Shown: in pieces, positions 29,824-39,439 of the stretch | Layout of the letters: every line of letters starts with the position of its first letter | Numbering within the stretch: the stretch's first letter is position 1 | Assembly: GCA_973895155.1 (NCBI GenBank) | Contig: OZ316891.1 | Coordinates: 19,840,001 to 19,904,000 of the forward strand | DNA: 64,000 nt | Source of the DNA: Marsupella aquatica | Lineage: Eukaryota; Marchantiophyta | Direction of reading: 5' to 3' | Notes under the pieces: model-generated | Databases searched by the model: none | What the model was told of the DNA's origin: nothing | The model's input: the letters and a program-made list of their open reading frames with translations, nothing else | Program-made: the position numbers and the translations under genes

Positions 29824-32819
29824 AGCTACCCCAGCAAAAAGAACGAGGTCGGCGGCACCAAAGAAGCCAGCTGAGCAGCAGAGCAGGAGGCAGGGAGAAG
29901 CCGAAGAGGAGGACGATCCCATCAATGCCATTCCAACCAAGGATGACACCTGGAAGGGCTGGGCGGCAACCCTACAAGAGGAGGTGCAACTACATTTTGC
30001 ACGGGAGGAGGATGCATGCTTTACGGCCATGCAGACCAAGAAGTACCAAGGCTTCATGGCCGGATCCGGCTTAGAGGCCTTTGTAAGATTACCATGGCTG
30101 AAGCCGGAGGTGTCGGATTCAGACTTATTAGAATTCGTGGGGTCATGGGAACCCGAGACCAATTCCATGAGGATATATGGGAAGGATTTCTATCTTACTC
30201 CCAAGGTGATTGCCGAAGTGTTTGGCTTGCCGATAGACAATAAGACCAAAGTTGATACCAGGAAGACCTTGCCTGACAAGGAGTTCCGGTCGTTCCCCGG
30301 GCCATCAACGAAGAATAGCTTCTTCCGGAACACCTGCACCAACCCGCACATAGGAGAGATGATCGACTTCTTGCGGGTGACCATGCATTGTAACTTGCCG
30401 AGGGCAGAGATCGGCAAGGCACGGGTCTATCTGGCAGAGAGGCCAGACCCAAGCCGGGACTACAATGGGTACCTCCTCAACCAATTGAAGAAGATCTTAA
30501 AGGAGGAGCAGCAGGTAATCGGCATGGGGAGCGTGTCACGACTTGGCTATCACATGCCGCTGTTGTGCCGGTATGCCAGAGGTCAGACCTTTGCCCCAGT
30601 ACTTCCCCTACAGGTAAGGACACCTGAGGAAGCTCCAGCATCGAGGCCGGTAGCAGAGAAGCCTCAACCACCTGTTAGCCCTACGATTGAGCAGGTGTTT
30701 AGGCCAAGGAAGGAAGACTTGCCGATGCAGCAACCAAGCATGCAGAATCTGCTGAAAATGCTGGAGAAGGAAAAGACGGCACTGGCACCAGCTTCGGCAG
30801 CGGCACCAATACAGGACACTGCCCCAGAGGTCAACCTAAGCAGACTTAGAAGGGAAAACCCCTTTACCGGAAATAAGGAGAGAATTAGGCCAGAATCCAA
30901 GCCGGGTGTTCGAATATACGTGGGAGTCTCAAGCTCTGAATCTGAGGCAGAATTGCCTGAAGCTCCTACCGGCAAAGATGAGAGGGAGAAGCCAGAAGTC
31001 CAAGGGTTGGAGGAGGCAGTGGAGGACTGCAACCATGATAACTCCGGCTATGGGTCGGACCATCACGTTCCAGGAGTAAGGACCTGTGGCCGGTTTATCC
31101 CCACACTTCCAAGGGTAGTTTGAGGGGACCCCAACCAGCAGAGTAGCCCCGAGTCTCCCCCACCAGATGTTGCTCCCCCAAGCTTTGACGGCATAAAGCA
31201 AACGACACAGGAATTTCAGGAACGACTTAGGGAAGCAGAAAAGGCAGCCCTGGCTAGGGAAAAGGATTTGCCAGGAGGAGATTGGCCGGAGGACATCAGG
31301 CGGCTAGCCAAAAAAGGAAGCAAACCTCTAGCCACGATTGAAGAGATCCGCAAGACGGCTTGGGAGCAGAGGCCGCGATGGGTGATGCCGATCACTTCTA
31401 CTTACTCCACCTACGCTAAGAATAGAGCCATGGAGTATGGTGAGATATGTGGGGAACTTGCGCTCGGCATCTTTGGGGAGGAGTTGGAGGTAGGACCCTT
31501 TTTCCATAGGGAGCAGTTGGAGAAGCACCAGTTAGAAGAAGCGGTGGCTTTAGAGAGAAGCAAGAAGGACGAGGTCATCCGGCGGCTTAGGAGGATGGAA
31601 GCCGAGATTGAAGATCTAAGGGCGGCCAAGAAAGCCCAAGATGAACTGCGGATTAAACGGCATGAGCTGAACATCATGCAGGGGCAGTTGGACACCGCGC
31701 AGGCTGATAGTCAGATTATCAAGGATAAACTGACTCAGACCCAGGGAGAATTGGCCGACGCAATCAAGGACAGGGAGAAATGGAAGAAGGAGCTGAGAGA
31801 CGCAGAGGAGGCCCATATAGTAGTCAACAACCGGGTCACGACGAAGACTCAGAGAAGGGAGAGGGCGCTGAAGGAAGAGCTCGAGGTCGTCCGCAGAGCC
31901 CTTGAGCAGAATGGAGGCCAAGTTAGGGAAATCCTATCAAGGGATTATTGCGCTACAGCAGGAGCTTGCGTCCCTGTCAGCCAGCTTCAAGGCCGACCTA
32001 CGGGAGAAGGACGCCCAGCTCGACCAGACTTATGCCAAGATGAATAACATGGAGTCTGAGGTCGTAGCGGAGCTCGACAAGGAGCTAAGAGCAACCCAGG
32101 AGGAGAGGGCTACCACCAAGAAGGAATTGGAGGAAGCCCACAGGGAATTGGAGGAAGCCAAAAACGAGCTGGAGAAGGCACGTAAGGACCTGGATGAGAC
32201 CCAAGAGGAGTTGGAGGAAATCACGAGGAAGATGGAGAATCTATAGCGGCGGGCCGACAACCAAACAGAGCGGCTGAAGAAACAAGCCGTAGTATTTAAA
32301 TGCTTAGCTGCATCAGGTCCATCTCCCGTTGGGGCAAACCAGTTACCCGGGGTGGTAATTGCCGAAGGACCAGCCGTGACACACGGCCCGGTGCCGGACG
32401 TTGGCAGCAAGGGGAAGGAACCGGCTATGGAGATAGTGAAGAAGAAGAAGCGGAAACCTTCAGGGTCCGGAGGTTATTCGACCCCTCAAGCCGTACTCAA
32501 ACCGATACCAACCTCCGGCATGAACACGGCAATAGATTCCGCTACCACCAAAGGTGGGGATGGCGAGACCCAAGCCGAACTACTCAGTAATGAGGCCGGT
32601 ATCCCAGATCCACCTCTTGAGCAAGCCGGGGAGGCCGTGGCCGAGGCTGAGGCCGTAGCCGAGGCTGATGTTGAAGCCGATGCCGTTGCCGGGGGTGGGC
32701 CCAGTCAGGCCGAGTTGACTCAGTCAAGGGCAGGTAATCTGTCAGAGAACGAACCTACGGCAGTGGCTAAGGTGGAAGCGTTGGGGGCGTCCACTGAGGA
32801 ACAGCCATCGCTGCCATGA
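29795..32819 (+). pseudogene. Long coiled-coil element protein, broken by a TGA, a frameshift and a TAG
   Basis: One gene of about 1,000 codons is visible in three pieces: 29795-31123, the same frame resumed at 31124-31920, and, after a one-base shift near 31915, 31900-32819 with a TAG at 32244. Order: a basic start (KRKGAVNDEATPAKRTRSAA); a globular part with DFYLTPKVIAEVFGLPIDNK and NTCTNPHIGEMIDFLRVTMH; a Pro-rich linker; long coiled coils (QLEEAVALERSKKDEVIRRL and KELEEAHRELEEAKNELEK); an Ala/Glu-rich acidic end. The first part resembles plant-element proteins with a conserved globular head. Codon content is uniform and GC-rich, unlike the flanks. Confidence 0.65.
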
Positions 32820-33610
32820 CGGTGGTGGAGGGCCTCTCCTTTCAAGGAGGGCGGACGTGGAGGGAGGAGGCGTGAGTGGGCAGGGCGGGCTCAGATCTCT
32901 AAGTTTAGGATTAGGATCAGGACCAAGAGGCGGCCCTGACACTTAGCTTAGTGGGATTGCGGTTCCATTGGTAAGAGCAACACTTGTACTCCTGCCTCGC
33001 TGTACATAGGTAGATCCAGTTAGGTAGATTAGGCTTACGCTGCAAAGAATTAGGTGGATCCACTACCAGGATAAGTACCTGGGCAACGGGGAGCTCAGGG
33101 CCTCTTCTTTAGCAAGTTTTTAGTTTGCACCAGCCGGGCTGGGATCAAGTAGTAAGAGAAGCTCTCGGTTAGTCATATAGTGACCCTTGTGTATATTCAT
33201 GTTTCCTCATGCCTAAGAGCTGAATAGAGTTGGCCTCATGGCTTAGTTCGTAGAGCTTGTGTATGAGATGTACTGTTTGTATGGCAAGTGCATGGTATGA
33301 CTCAGTCAGAAGGAGTCATTTTGCTATTTGTGTGTCGCATTAACTTGTGTGAAGAGTGCCCACATCAACCAATAGAGGAAGGAAAGTAAGCAGGGGAGTG
33401 AGAGTTGGATGTGTCGAGCTGAGAGAGGTCTTAGCGGCTTAACCAAGCCTATTGGGGATCATTCCGGCGGCGGAATCCAAACATACCTAACAAGACGGAG
33501 GGGAAGACAAGGGAAGGCCTAGATTAGGCCGGCTACGTATCTCATGACCCGATGAAGGATCTGTCCAGTATATGTGTGTAAAATGTTAATAGTAGTAGTA
33601 GAAGGAGGTT
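32820..33610. other. Non-coding 3' region of the coiled-coil gene
   Basis: No coding frame is supported. A (TAG)n-like run occurs near 33588-33602. Composition falls from GC-rich to mixed, which would fit a 3' untranslated region. Confidence 0.35.
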
Positions 33611-33614
33611 AGCA

Positions 33615-33758
33615 GCGTCCCATGCCGCTAAGCCGCGGAAACGACCTCGCCAAGCGCAAAACCTGCGGGAATCGGCTTGCGCTGGGGGGGTTTCTTGGGT
33701 TTAGGGAGCCATGGGACGCACCACAGGGTGTGTGCACACACCAGCTTGTAAACCCCCC
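33615..33758 (+). other. GC-rich block with potential pseudoknot
   Basis: GCGTCCCATG (33615-33624) pairs perfectly with CATGGGACGC (33710-33719). GGGGGGTTT (33685-33693) pairs perfectly with AAACCCCCC (33750-33758). The two pairings interleave, giving a pseudoknot topology. Inner stems are GCGCAA/TTGCGC (33654/33677) and CCGC/GCGG (33625/33635), plus the 16-bp palindrome GGTGTGTGCACACACC (33727-33742). Neighbouring DNA is AT-rich. It could be a structured RNA or an element end. Confidence 0.5.
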
Positions 33759-34713
33759 TAAAATAACCAAAAAATGCCCCTCACAATACAAAGGAAATAA
33801 CCACGCAATGCCAAGGAGAAGAAAACAGCATGTGGCTAGTAAGGGCCCTAATGACACTCACTCCTCTCCAAAGCGCGATGGAGGTCTCTAGAGAGAGATA
33901 TGTTAAAGAGACGACACCCATTCAAGGCCAAGTCAATACTTTACATTGACAAGTCACATAAAAAGTCACCGCATCATAGGTCAGGGCAGGGAGATAGCAA
34001 CACATGGATGAGCACATACACCAAGTCCTTCGCAAGTAGATAGATTAACATAATAATACAGCCTGACCATTACAAGGGAGAAAACAGGTCCGAGACTTGT
34101 TGAGGTCAATATTTACACTGTAGCTATATCCTAGCATGAGTCAGAGATCAGTAAACGCATAAGAACAGTATGTTACACTATAGCGTCCCCAGTCATGGGT
34201 GGAGCACAATAAAGTATGAAAGGAACCGAGTGAAAAAAGGAAGGGATTTAATAAGTACAAGGTCTAACAAAAAGATGCAGGAGTATAGATCAGAGGACTG
34301 AAAAGTCATAAAGCAGAAAAGCCTAGTAAGAAGCTGTCAGTACCTATATACATGAGCAGTATGGATAAAGCAACACTTATTGTAGACAAAAAATTAGTGC
34401 AAAAAGGACAGGTTTTCAAAGAGGATATTTATAGGATATGGCATGGAACGCATAAAAAGTCAGAACACAGTATGGTAAAGTTGGACATGTGCAAGGTAAT
34501 AGGATTGATAGTACTATTTTATAAAAAACATATATGAACAATTCCGGTGTCACAACAAAGGTGCCATTAGATGGTGCAGGAAAAAACCCTTAGTATAAAA
34601 AGGGAGATATACTAGGCGGTGCTTCATATAAGCTGGTCAGGAAAATTGAAGTAGACCATCAACTGAAATTAAAGAGCAGTGGACACAAACTGCAATACAT
34701 CCCCGAGGTCATC

Positions 34714-34814
34714 ATTCAGCCCCCGTCCCCAGGGTGAATCAAGATTCTCAAAAAATGATTCTTGTTGTACGTTTCTGCTACCATTGAACCGCGGCGGTAA
34801 CGAGGAGACGTACA
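34714..34814 (+). ncRNA. Structured motif, copy 1
   Basis: Hairpin 1: ATTCA(G)CCC with GGGTGAAT (34714-34739). Hairpin 2: CAAGA with TCTTG. Hairpin 3: outer helix TGTACGT/ACGTACA (34766-34772 and 34808-34814), an internal loop TTCT opposite GAGGAG, then inner helix TACC/GGTA. The strand is taken from the conserved words AGCCCCCG, GTTTCTG and GGAGAC shared with copies 2 and 3. Function unknown. Confidence 0.55.
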
Positions 34815-36313
34815 TTAATTTCAGGCTAGCACTATAGAGAAGAAAGGAGTAATAAACCAGGAAAAAGCATGAATCATACCTAGAGAGACTTGAGCCATAC
34901 CTGTGGTCCTCATGCCATGCTGGTGGAGCCCGTGTGAAAAACAAACACAACAATGCTCTGTGCAAAAGTTACTGCAATAGAGGATCTAGAGTACTAAAGT
35001 AATGATACATACCAGCAAGCTAAACAGACGAGAGCTGACAGAGAAGGTGTGAGATTGTGAGAAAATACTAATAGAGAATCTAGAGTACTGGAGCAATGAT
35101 AGATAATGTCAAGCTAAACCAACGAGAGCTGGCAGAAAAGGTGTGAGAATGTACTTGAGAAAAAGATCCTGTCAAGAAAAAAGTCAGGAAGCAACTCGCT
35201 ATCTCCAACGTAAACAGTTGTTAGGAAAGGACCTAGTCAGGAATAGTCATAGAGCAAGATGCGCCTAGAATGAAAATAATGAACAACTACAGTGCTTTTT
35301 AAGGTATGCATGGAAACTAGGGGAGGCAGCTGCGTGACGGGATGAAGTCGTGAGCGCTGTTAGGGCAACCGCCAGGGTGGTGGTTTACATTAGTAAAACC
35401 TAATACATGTAAGAAGTATTATTACGTATTTAGTAAAGTATCTGTAATATAAGCCGCGGTATAGGGCAATTTTTAATTTTTTACTAGTTGTATGTAAGAT
35501 TTTCATCCTTTATAGATAACTTTAATTTTATTCAGTATTGTAGGTCAAATGCCACCATTTATCCAAAGAGAGAGATATGTTTTATAAAGTAGCAAAAAAC
35601 ACCCAATCAAGGCCACATCAAGAAGTTACTTTGTCCATACATATAGTATGTCTAAGTCCTACAGTAAGGTCTGGGAGGAGTCCTGGATAGATAAGCATTA
35701 CACCTTATAGTCCAAGTCAAAAAACTTCATATATTGCCGGTGACAAATGGTAAAGTAAGTTCACAGAAGTACAATGAAAAGTTCTGACGGAGATTATAGG
35801 TATCAAAAAAGTTACTACTCATACAGCCCTCAATTCGTTAATAGGACAGGTCTCCAAATAGCTTAATCAAAGCATAGTGGCAGGTGCTGCAATTGGAGGT
35901 ACAGCGTAAAACAAGGGATAGAAATAACTAATGATAGAAGTAATTAACAAGTGTCAGAAATAACCAGGATTTGTTTATAAAAAAACTTTTCATAGAGTAA
36001 TAGGTAGATAGATCTCAACGCCAGGGGTATAGAAAGAAGGATTACTCTATCAAGTCAACAAAAAACAATTTCTTGGAGATACTAGTGGTGTGGATAGGAG
36101 CGAATTGCTGCAGTGTTAGGAACAAAAAAAATTAGTTAGCATGGTCAATATATGACATATATGTAGCTTGTTAGAACTGGCATATAGCTCTAAGCAGAGC
36201 TCTATGCATGGACCATCGGTGCATCAAATCTGTTAGTCTTACAGACAGAAGTAGACCATAAACCATAACTGACATGTAGTTGACTTGACTACATTGCAAG
36301 CCCTAGGTCCGTC

Positions 36314-36415
36314 ATTCAGCCCCCGTACCTGGGGTGAATCAAGCCAATTAATTGACAAATTCATGCTATATGTTTCTGTTACCAAGATGCCCAGGCGGTA
36401 ACGGGGAGACATATA
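36314..36415 (+). ncRNA. Structured motif, copy 2
   Basis: Hairpin 1: ATTCA(G)CCCC with GGGGTGAAT (36314-36339). Hairpin 3: outer helix TATATGT/ACATATA (36367-36373 and 36409-36415), then TTCT opposite GGGGAG, inner helix GTTACC/GGTAAC (36378-36383 and 36397-36402). Both helices differ in sequence from copy 1 yet stay paired. Upstream homology with copy 1 (GAAGTAGACCAT) extends about 80 bp. Confidence 0.6.
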
Positions 36416-37528
36416 TCAGTTATGGGCTAGACTAAGCTTTTCATGAAATATAAAGAAAGAAACCAATATGAGAAGAGCGGTATTTGTTGAGCGCGCGCCA
36501 TAGTTGTGGTGGACAGGAAAGGAATCTTACACAAGTGTGCCTTGGACTGCTCATAAAGTAACCCTATAGGGAAAAGAAAGAAATGCTAGTGGTAAAGGAC
36601 GATAGAGCAGTGTGGGGCAGAGTGCTAATGGTGAGAGATGTAAAGGACAAAAGCACAGATTGGGGCAGAGTGCCAATGGTAAGAGATAAGAAAACAGAGT
36701 GACATTGGGAGGAGATGAACAGCACCTGAGCCAGTCATTCAGCCTGGGGGATGAAGATGCTCAGAAGAATGCTTACGCAGAGAGGGGAGGTATCATGCAA
36801 AAGGAATGTTGAAGAATTGTGCGTCAGAACCAGTGGTGATTGTCTATTTTATAAGGATAAAAGTGTTGGTAGGGCATCTTACGTAAGAAGGGAGAGAAGT
36901 TGTTTTTTAGGTTTTTAGTATTTAGGCGTACTGTAGCCGTTAGATTTAGGGTGAATTTAAATAAGTGGTGTAGATGTATAGATCTAAGTGTCTCTTGCGT
37001 AAGGTGAGCAATACGTACTTAGATATTATTTTCATGAGTATGCATGGCTTAGTATTAGTATTTTAATGGGTATATTTTAGAGAGAATCATAGAGTTGCGG
37101 TACAAGGTGCTTAACTAAGATAGATTTATATTGAATGGGTCATCTTGTAAAAAGAGAGAGAGAGAGAGATATTATATAGATATATTACATCCTGCATTAA
37201 AGCAGGTCCTATTGTTCTCTATTGGCCATTCCTTGATTCAACATTCAATCATATGCAGAGTATGGATCATACATTCACACATATAGTTTTTGGTACTGCG
37301 AACGTCTATTAACCATGGAAGTCAGACATGCTTATTCTGTATAACAACTCTTATTTATAAATTGTCCATTTTCAAAACAACTAGGTCTATAAAGCTGAGT
37401 ATCTTTTGATGTTGAGCTCTGCTTGGTGACAGTTGTACTCAAACGCTGTGTCCACAACATTGAGCATGGACCATATTCTTTTACCGGGAATGGACGGATT
37501 GTTTCCATTCACAATTCCAATGTCTTCG

Positions 37529-37627
37529 TTCAGCCCCCGCCATTGGATCGAGATTGTGCTTTAATAGGCACAATTTCTAGTCTCATGTTTCTGCAGTGAT
37601 GTCTAGATGGCTGCGGGGAGACATGGG
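37529..37627 (+). ncRNA. Structured motif, copy 3
   Basis: Begins TTCAGCCCCCG; hairpin 1 is weaker here. Hairpin 2 is a 10-bp helix GAGATTGTGC/GCACAATTTC (37550-37559 and 37568-37577). Hairpin 3: outer helix CTCATGT/ACATGGG (37582-37588 and 37621-37627) with one G-U pair, TTCT opposite GGGGAG, inner helix GCAG/CTGC. The conserved loop sits in the same place as in copies 1 and 2. Confidence 0.55.
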
Positions 37628-37699
37628 CCGGAAAAAGTCGAGTCTCCCAAGCCTTGTTATGTTCCTTTTTATTATTAACTCCAACATCACATTTATGCA

Positions 37700-38230
37700 T
37701 ACCAATATGTCGTGAATGGAATAGAAAAGAAGGAGCAACATCTTCTGTAAAAAAAATGTGAGCTTAGCACCTGATTTGGTGGGGTTCCCATTGAGTCACG
37801 ATAGGCTGTGTGTCACTGTGTTGCCTCAGCAGTCCTTGATCCTTGGCCTGCGCTGCTAGTCCCACGATCTTCTTGCCAGTGCAGTGTGTCCTCTTACTCT
37901 GCCATGCATGTCAGCCTATGCTCCCCACAGGGTGTGTGCTTCTTCACCTATCGAGTGTTTTCAAAGAAATGTAAGCTCTGTGGCTGGATGGCTGGACTTG
38001 GTAGCACCGCTATCTTGGCTTGCTTTTTAGGTCATGGGCTTTGGTATCTGGTTGTTTTGTGTGGCCCAGATGTTTTGGGAATAAATCAATGGCTTCGGTG
38101 GCCGGATGATTATCTCCTGGTTATTCTGGATTTTAGTTTTAAATTTATCCCTGTATCAGGTGACAGGGGGTATATGTCCATAGTGCATATCATGGGACCT
38201 ACCCACATATGATGAGATCATGATCCTTAG
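37700..38230. other. Gene-free stretch
   Basis: A plus-strand open frame at 37808-38212 has a Cys/Ser-rich, random-looking content and no motif, so I do not call it a gene. Nothing else is seen. Confidence 0.35.
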
Positions 38231-38259
38231 CCATGGGAATCATTAGTGGCTTATCATAT

Positions 38260-39047
38260 TCTTTTCTTGAGAGAGAGAGAGAGAGTATTTTTCGAACCAA
38301 AAATTGGCCCGTAAGAAATCAAAAAATGCTTGTGGAAATCAAACGAAAAGAGCTTGCACCTTGTAACATTCGGATTATGGTGAGGAATCAGAAACCGATG
38401 TCGGTGGGTTGGAAAGATTTGCGCACCCACACCGTTTGCTGGTCAATCAGTGGCAAAAAATCAGAACTCCTTCCTCCTGTGGGAAAAATCGTCAATCTTG
38501 GACTCAAAACGATCACCTCTTCGTGATCTATCCGTTCAGCCCAAGCACTTGACGTCTCTCCCTCCAAGTCAAGCGCAATGACGAGAAACCCCGCTCAGGC
38601 AAAAGAGGACTCCATAGCCGGTCAGAAAATCAGAATGCTTCTTTTGCTCGTTGCGACGCACTCGTTACACACTCGACAACAAATCATCTACCAAAACAAT
38701 CAGCTTGTCCCGATCTACAAGCAGAGCTACAGCGTGCGACGCCTCCTTCGCCGTAGAGCTCACACCATCGGGAAAACAAAATCTGGTCCCTCCTCCAAAA
38801 AACCGTCGAACACGAATGTTGCCAACTTTTTTCACAAATTCCAGAATGACAAAAACTTAGATCTCTCCGCACCACAATCTCCGTTCAACAATTTCTTCGC
38901 ACCGTTAGAAAGGCCTTGCCCCGATCTATCCGCTGAGCCCATAAACTCCAAGTTCCATGCGACGGAACTCCGGGAAATCCACCGATACTCAACGCTGGAA
39001 AAAACCGTCACAAAATCCCGTCACGAACAATGTCACCTCCCAAGCAT
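38260..39047 (-). mobile_element. Leader region of an LTR retrotransposon, minus strand
   Basis: Lies just inside the primer-binding site at 39048-39059, so on the minus strand it is the untranslated leader and start of the element body. No gag or pol is recognised. A (GA)n tract marks the left side near 38269-38285, where the element may be truncated. Confidence 0.5.
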
Positions 39048-39059
39048 GCTCTGATACCA
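39048..39059 (-). promoter_or_regulatory. Primer-binding site complementary to initiator tRNA-Met
   Basis: Minus strand TGGTATCAGAGC, the standard plant LTR-retrotransposon site for the 3' end of initiator methionine tRNA. It is two bases from the LTR end, as expected. Confidence 0.85.
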
Positions 39060-39061
39060 AT

Positions 39062-39404
39062 TGTTGAGCATAGACGACACTCGTAACGGTAAGCACATGA
39101 CACATCCAACGCGCAAGTAGTCGACACAAGAGATACGTGGTTCACCTCCTCGAGGCTACGTCCACGGGAACACACAAGAGAGCTTTACTGAACTCTAAGT
39201 CCATCGGCCTTACCAAGTCTCTACAGTGTAAGCTCTCCTCATCTCTCACGTGGCTCCGTAACAATGAGCCTAAGTTCCACTTATCCAAGCAAATACCGTT
39301 TGGCATATAGTGTGCATCCTAGTTAACCTAACCACATCTCCGACTATGGTTAGCCTAACTACGGTTATATGTCATAACCCTAGACCTTGAGTAAATACCT
39401 AACA
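39062..39404 (-). mobile_element. 343-bp 5' LTR of an LTR retrotransposon, minus strand
   Basis: Plus-strand ends are TGTTGAGCATAG and CTAACA, a TGTT...AACA pair. The primer-binding site follows on the minus strand at the proper spacing, so this is the 5' LTR of a minus-strand element whose body runs left to about 38260. The matching 3' LTR is absent. Confidence 0.75.
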
Positions 39405-39439
39405 AACTTGTGGGAAATCTCATTGACCCTATATGTTTG

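Larger units (their letters stand above)
33893..37700 (+). repeat. Gene-poor region of three diverged tandem units
   Basis: Related starts occur at about 33893 (GAGAGATATGTTAAAGAG, then CCCATTCAAGGCCAAGTCAA), 35567 (AGAGAGATATGTTTTATAAA, then CCCAATCAAGGCCACATCAA) and 37160 (GAGAGAGAGATATTATATAG). Each unit holds one copy of the structured motif listed separately. Purine-rich linkers and the absence of long frames on either strand argue for non-coding transcripts or a non-autonomous element. Within unit 1, about 92 bp is duplicated in tandem (34977-35068 and 35069-35160). Confidence 0.55.

Noticed and set aside
33680-33760. Telomerase RNA gene, because the complement of GGGTTTAGGG could be a template inside a pseudoknot
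   Set aside because: No plant-type Pol III promoter (upstream element plus TATA at fixed spacing) was seen, and the template-like word is short. Kept only as a structured block.
34714-37627. Hammerhead, twister or HDV-like ribozyme
   Set aside because: The conserved cores (CUGANGA with GAAA, or the twister and HDV loops) are not present on either strand in these three motifs.
37808-38212. 134-codon plus-strand protein
   Set aside because: No motif, no codon pattern, and it lies between a non-coding tandem region and an LTR element leader.
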